From Chromobotia macracanthus (lineage: Eukaryota; Chordata; Actinopteri; Cypriniformes; Botiidae), in contig JAZGTH010000048.1 in NCBI GenBank assembly GCA_036877525.1, forward strand, positions 620,001 through 684,000: a stretch of 64,000 nucleotides of DNA, given 5' to 3'. A model generated the notes under the pieces. That model was not told the origin of the DNA and searched no databases. It saw only the letters and a program-made list of their open reading frames with translations. Position numbers and translations under genes: made by a program. This document shows, piece after piece, positions 60,077 through 64,000 of the stretch (its first letter is position 1; every line of letters begins with the position of its first letter).

Positions 60077-60240
60077 AGTCTCTTTTTGATGGGTTCTTTC
60101 AGTACCAACAGACCTTCAGATGTGTGATCCAGCGCAAGACAACCTCAGGGTCACTACATGTTTATTCCTGAGTTACCCCCATTTCAATCATGATGTTGAA
60201 TGTTCAAGAAAGAATCCAAATAAAGTCATCAAAATGTCCT
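60077..60240 (+). other. nmu: Candidate nmu 3' UTR exon with polyadenylation signal
   Basis: After the stop, CAG|GTATCT at 59773/59774 can serve as a donor, and TTCTTGTTTAG ending at 60076 as an acceptor. AATAAA at 60219-60224 followed by a TGTGTAACTGTGCTGTGTG downstream element marks the likely transcript end near 60240. Without that splice the 3' UTR would simply run through to the same signal. Confidence 0.5.
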
Positions 60241-62280
60241 GCATGTGTAACTGTGCTGTGTGTTTTGAATTAAAAGCATTATAAAATGTTTCTTCATTGT
60301 GACATTGTGATTTTGACCAAATTGCTTTCACTGTATAACTGCATTACTAATAAGTAATACCAAAGAGCAAAGGAATAAAATGTTCTAATCAATTTTTGTC
60401 TTGAAAAGAGCAGGAGTCTGATTGCTCACTCTTTTGTTTATGACATGAATGTGTGTGTTTGTGTTATCATGGTATCTGCAAATTTAGTAAAATAGCATTA
60501 ATCAGTATTCACTTCTGATTACTCACATTTTAATTTGTTTTAAATGACATGTTTTATTAACTGCATCATTTTAAATAAGCATTTTTTTCTTTTGATTATT
60601 AGTTTACTGTAGTGTTGCATTTGCACAATGCATGTATTTAGTCATACCGCAGGTATGAAATGGGGCTTGTAAAACTACAAGTCGGTTAAAACTTGTAAGT
60701 CGGTTAAGTCACTGATTTATCACTGCATTTATTATAAGAACTCTCAAACTTGTGACACATGAAACACGGGTGGACAAACAGACCTAAAGGGAACAACTAA
60801 AAACACATTGGTCCTGTAGCGGGTAGTGAGTGTGTTATAGGGGGCTGGGTGTGAGAAAGGCAGCTTCGGGGTTGTGAAAAGACGTCGAACCTAATCAATC
60901 CTAGAGTATGAGAAAAGTATCAGAGTGGATACTTATCCTGTCATAGTTGAAACTCATTTTTCTTGGCTACTAACACAAAAAAATAGCTGGTTCAGTTGCA
61001 AGTTGTTTTTTCTTTGCTGTGACCAAGGAACTGAGAAGTTACTGAGATCATAGTCCTGTTAGGTCACATTTGTGGCCTTGAGCATAGCACAATTTATAAA
61101 GAAACAAGAAGCCATGATAAAAGGCAGTATTAAGAAATTAGCTCTTCATTTTGCCTTTAATCAAATTAATTATTCACTAATGTAACTAATTATTTTAACT
61201 AAAAATACCAAGGCATGGTGTAATATATATTCTCACTCCATGTCTTCTGTATTTTAGAATATGTACGGTGGAGTTAAAAAGTCATGACTAACAATGCTTT
61301 TGCTTTTCACGTTTATTTATTATTATTATTATTATAAATAATATTACCACATTATAATTTAAGTAAATAATATTATAAATATATTATTACCCGTTTGTTT
61401 TATTGATACCAGTTCTTGAGCTTGACACTTAAGATCCACAAGTTATCTCACCATCATTTCAGAATATTTCAAAGAGCATCTTGTGTGCCACAGCCGAATA
61501 AATGACCTCTGATGCAAAGGAGTTAACATGGGCAATGTCACAAATTTGCAAATTGCATTGAAATTTTTATTAGTGATCAATAGAACAGAATCTTAACCAT
61601 GTATTATTTATTTATGCTTTAATTTTTCTGTAATGTTAAACTTTGTTTAGATTTATTTATAGTTATAACTTCTTTTAAACTGTTTTTAAATATAAACCAC
61701 CACTGTAAATTGAACATAACATCAGAAATGAACACTTATCAGTTAAATGACAATATAATATAATACTTTTCAATCCGTAATAGTAAGTATTTTATGTAAT
61801 GCAGAAACTAAACATATAACTAATATTTAGAGACAGTTCAGAGTGCAAAAGACTAGTATGGAATAAATAAGCATGGCTATAATATGATCATAGCGCCACC
61901 GCATGGTTACTTTCACTGTATTAGAATTGTACCCTTTATAAAGCTTTGTGCCACTAGGTGTCACAAGCTCTCCACCAATAATAGTTCTAAACAAATAAAA
62001 GGTGCAAAGATAGCAAAATCCGTCCGCTTTTTATTATAGTATTACTAATACTATTTTAAAAAATGCCCTTGATAAATACCATGGCTGTTGCATATTATGC
62101 ATTTTCAAATTTTGTTATATGTAAAAATCCACAGATAATATTTCCCATGCCTGTATCAAAACTAATATCTACAGGATGACAAAATACACAGAATAAATGC
62201 AAATAAAACAAACCCTCCAGCAAGAATTTGAAAATGATTTGGAATTTTAGCTCCTCGGAATGTAAAACTATTTACGTATC
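60241..62280. other. No gene seen; (TTA)n tract
   Basis: Intergenic between nmu and the next presumed gene. It contains a short TTATTATTATTATTA tract at about 61317-61337 and AT-rich sequence, with no recognisable repeats or exons. Confidence 0.45.
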
Positions 62281-63036
62281 GCCCGTGTTCTGCACCAGAT
62301 CACACACATTCTTCTAATGGACAAGGGATCTGTCATTCAAAACGTCACTCTCTAAATTTGCGCGCTCACTCATGTTCAAGGTTGGTTGTAGTGCATATTT
62401 GACCTAAATGGCATTCTGCCAAGAGACAGAGCGACACTTATGGGCCAAAGATTAGGAAAACATAAATTTCACACTTAAACTCACCAGTTTTTACAGCAAG
62501 AAATTTACTTAAGTTATATAAAATTTAAATCAGGTTTTACGGAAGCGTTAAAAATTGGACAAATTAAGACAATAATTGAACACTGTTAGCACTCTAGTGT
62601 CCTGAAAAAAAGTGGAAAGACACTATGGAGTTTATAAATAGATGGATTCAGCTGATTGATAAATATCAGTGTCATTTACTTGGTTCGTGTATAGATTTAC
62701 TTCCCTCTGAACCCCTTCAATCGCTATTATCTTATTTAGTCTCATCTTAATTAACGTGAATTTTTCCATCGATGCAAAGCGATACGATACACACACGGTT
62801 GCATTCATGTGTTCCGGTAACTAGCACGTAGTACAATGTTCCCATGCAAGCAAGCTAGCAGCCGCTTGTGTTGTGTTGCCAGATTGTGTGGGATTCTACT
62901 TCAGCGCTACTGCGCATGAGCGTGGGAAGCCTGGGGTAGGCCCTGCTGTTTTTCTAACTCTAGTTCAATCCTACACTGCCATCTCAACCAAAACAAGGAA
63001 CGAGAAAATCCCCCTCCTGGACGGCAAATAAGCGAG
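62281..63036 (+). promoter_or_regulatory. CpG-richer promoter region and candidate first exon of an unidentified plus-strand gene
   Basis: CpG density rises from about 62280 (CGTATCGCCCGTG, TTGCGCGCTC). TGCGCATGAGCG at 62911-62922 is one mismatch from the NRF1 core and typical of TATA-less housekeeping promoters. AATAAGCGAG|GTAAGG gives a strong splice donor at 63037, so a non-coding exon could end at 63036. In mammals NMU is followed by EXOC1L/EXOC1, which makes exoc1 a positional guess only. No coding sequence is visible to test it. Confidence 0.45.
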
Positions 63037-63050
63037 GTAAGGCGACAAGC

Positions 63051-63259
63051 GGGCTTGCAAGATATCATTATTTTGTGAAAGAGCTGTGTGATTCTAGTGT
63101 CGTATTTGTTTCAGATTTGATACAAGCGTACTTGCGGTAAAATACAGTGGTGTGTTTGTAATGCTTGCTTGGGAAGAATCCGAAGGCCCGGTGACCCACA
63201 TTTGTTCTACCCTAGTGAGACAAGGGGAGTGTACGATGTTGCGCTGCCAAATGTTTGCA
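63051..63259 (+). repeat. 209-bp partner of the inverted repeat in nmu intron 6
   Basis: It starts 14 bases after the putative donor at 63037 and aligns gap-free with the reverse complement of 56547-56755. Three of the eleven differences are CpG here against TpG or CpA in the intronic copy, so this copy keeps the older state at those positions. Confidence 0.93.
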
Positions 63260-63949
63260 ACCGATTTAAAGCCTGCACATCTCCCGTGCCCTGCATGATT
63301 AAGTCCGTGCAGAAAGTATATCTTTGTTGGTTCGCCTTTTAAACTTTGTTTCTAAAATTATCACCTATACATAACTAAGGGTTATACCGATGACGCGCAT
63401 GTGTCTGTCTGTAAACTCGCGCTTCTTCAGGTCATATTGTAATTTATATTTTAGAAATAATATCGTTAGAATCAATAGCTTCAAACAGCGGCATGGATTT
63501 CTGACCGTGATACTGAATTTGCTCCGATGTATTATCACGCAACCAAATGCTTTCGCTGGGATGACGACTATAAAGGATGGGAATTAAATCCAATTTAACC
63601 TGACTGTTTTGCCGCTCCGGCTGAGCAACATGTAGCGAACTCGTCTGATTATTGATTTGTTTTACTAAACACAACCTGAAGAATTATTTAACATCTTGTA
63701 GCATGGCATAGCCGGAAACTTTGACATTGGTTGCAGCATTGCACATTGGCTGTTTAAATATTATGAGGCTGAGGACTGAAGCGACAAAATAAGAGGATAA
63801 TACCGGTAATTTTATGTTTCATTTAAACGGGTGGAAGTGCACGTTGTTTTCTGTAATTTGTGTTTTCTGTGAGGGTTTTAAAATATACAAACATAAAAGG
63901 TCAAGAAAATCTTATTTTACTTAAGTCAAAATAAATGTTTTGGTTTCAG
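63260..63949. other. Presumed first intron of the right-hand gene, no feature seen
   Basis: Moderate CpG content continues to about 63830. The overlapping frames at 63390-63674 on both strands are not recognisable. Confidence 0.35.
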
Positions 63950-64000
63950 TAAAGGTGAATTAGGGTCATTTGACGTTGCCGTGTCTCCTCTGGAGCCGAA
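63950..64000 (+). other. Possible second exon start, cut by the window edge
   Basis: ATGTTTTGGTTTCAG gives an acceptor at 63949, followed by GC-richer sequence (TTGCCGTGTCTCCTCTGGAGCC) to the edge. No ATG is present in the 51 bases, so if real it is 5' UTR. Confidence 0.25.

Overview
This is vertebrate nuclear DNA, most likely from a teleost and probably a cyprinid. It is AT-rich and intron-rich, loaded with fish-type repeats (tRNA-derived SINEs, hAT elements, TTAA-flanked foldback MITEs, LINE and Gypsy-type LTR debris), and its coding content is small spliced exons. Nearly all long open frames are chance or repeat-derived. Two genes can be identified.

Left, 1-16 kb, minus strand: the 5' part of daam1, a Rho-effector formin of the Dishevelled/planar-polarity pathway. 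The first coding exon (5261-5443) and the next exon (1927-2016) are clear. The rest of the gene runs off the left edge. A CpG-richer patch at about 15.5-16.2 kb with a minus-strand splice donor at 15726 is a candidate distal promoter and non-coding first exon.

Middle, 16-52 kb: a gene desert made largely of decayed mobile elements. It holds two nested hAT-type elements with readable 8-bp target duplications (25.6-28.5 kb), a 3'-truncated LINE (34.8-36.2 kb, minus), a foldback composite repeat (42.3-44.3 kb), two related LTR-like sequences in opposite orientation (31.3 and 44.8 kb), and Gypsy gag/protease (46.2 kb) and RNase H/integrase (49.6-50.8 kb) remnants. Seven copies or fragments of one dispersed repeat, called family A here, are spread through the window.

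Right, 52-60 kb, plus strand: a neuromedin U gene (nmu), reconstructed from eight small coding exons that give a 158-residue precursor ending in an amidated ...GYFLYRPRN peptide followed by GRR. Exons 3-7 are all multiples of three in phase 0, so skipping any of them keeps the frame. Including or skipping exon 6 alone would switch the peptide released after the exon-5 Lys-Arg between 38 and 21 residues.

Far right, 62.3-64 kb: a CpG-richer region with an NRF1-like site and a strong splice donor, probably the promoter and first exon of an unidentified plus-strand gene. A 209-bp segment just inside its presumed first intron has an inverted, gap-free copy (about 95% by eye) inside nmu intron 6. 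No tRNA or rRNA genes and no CRISPR arrays were seen.
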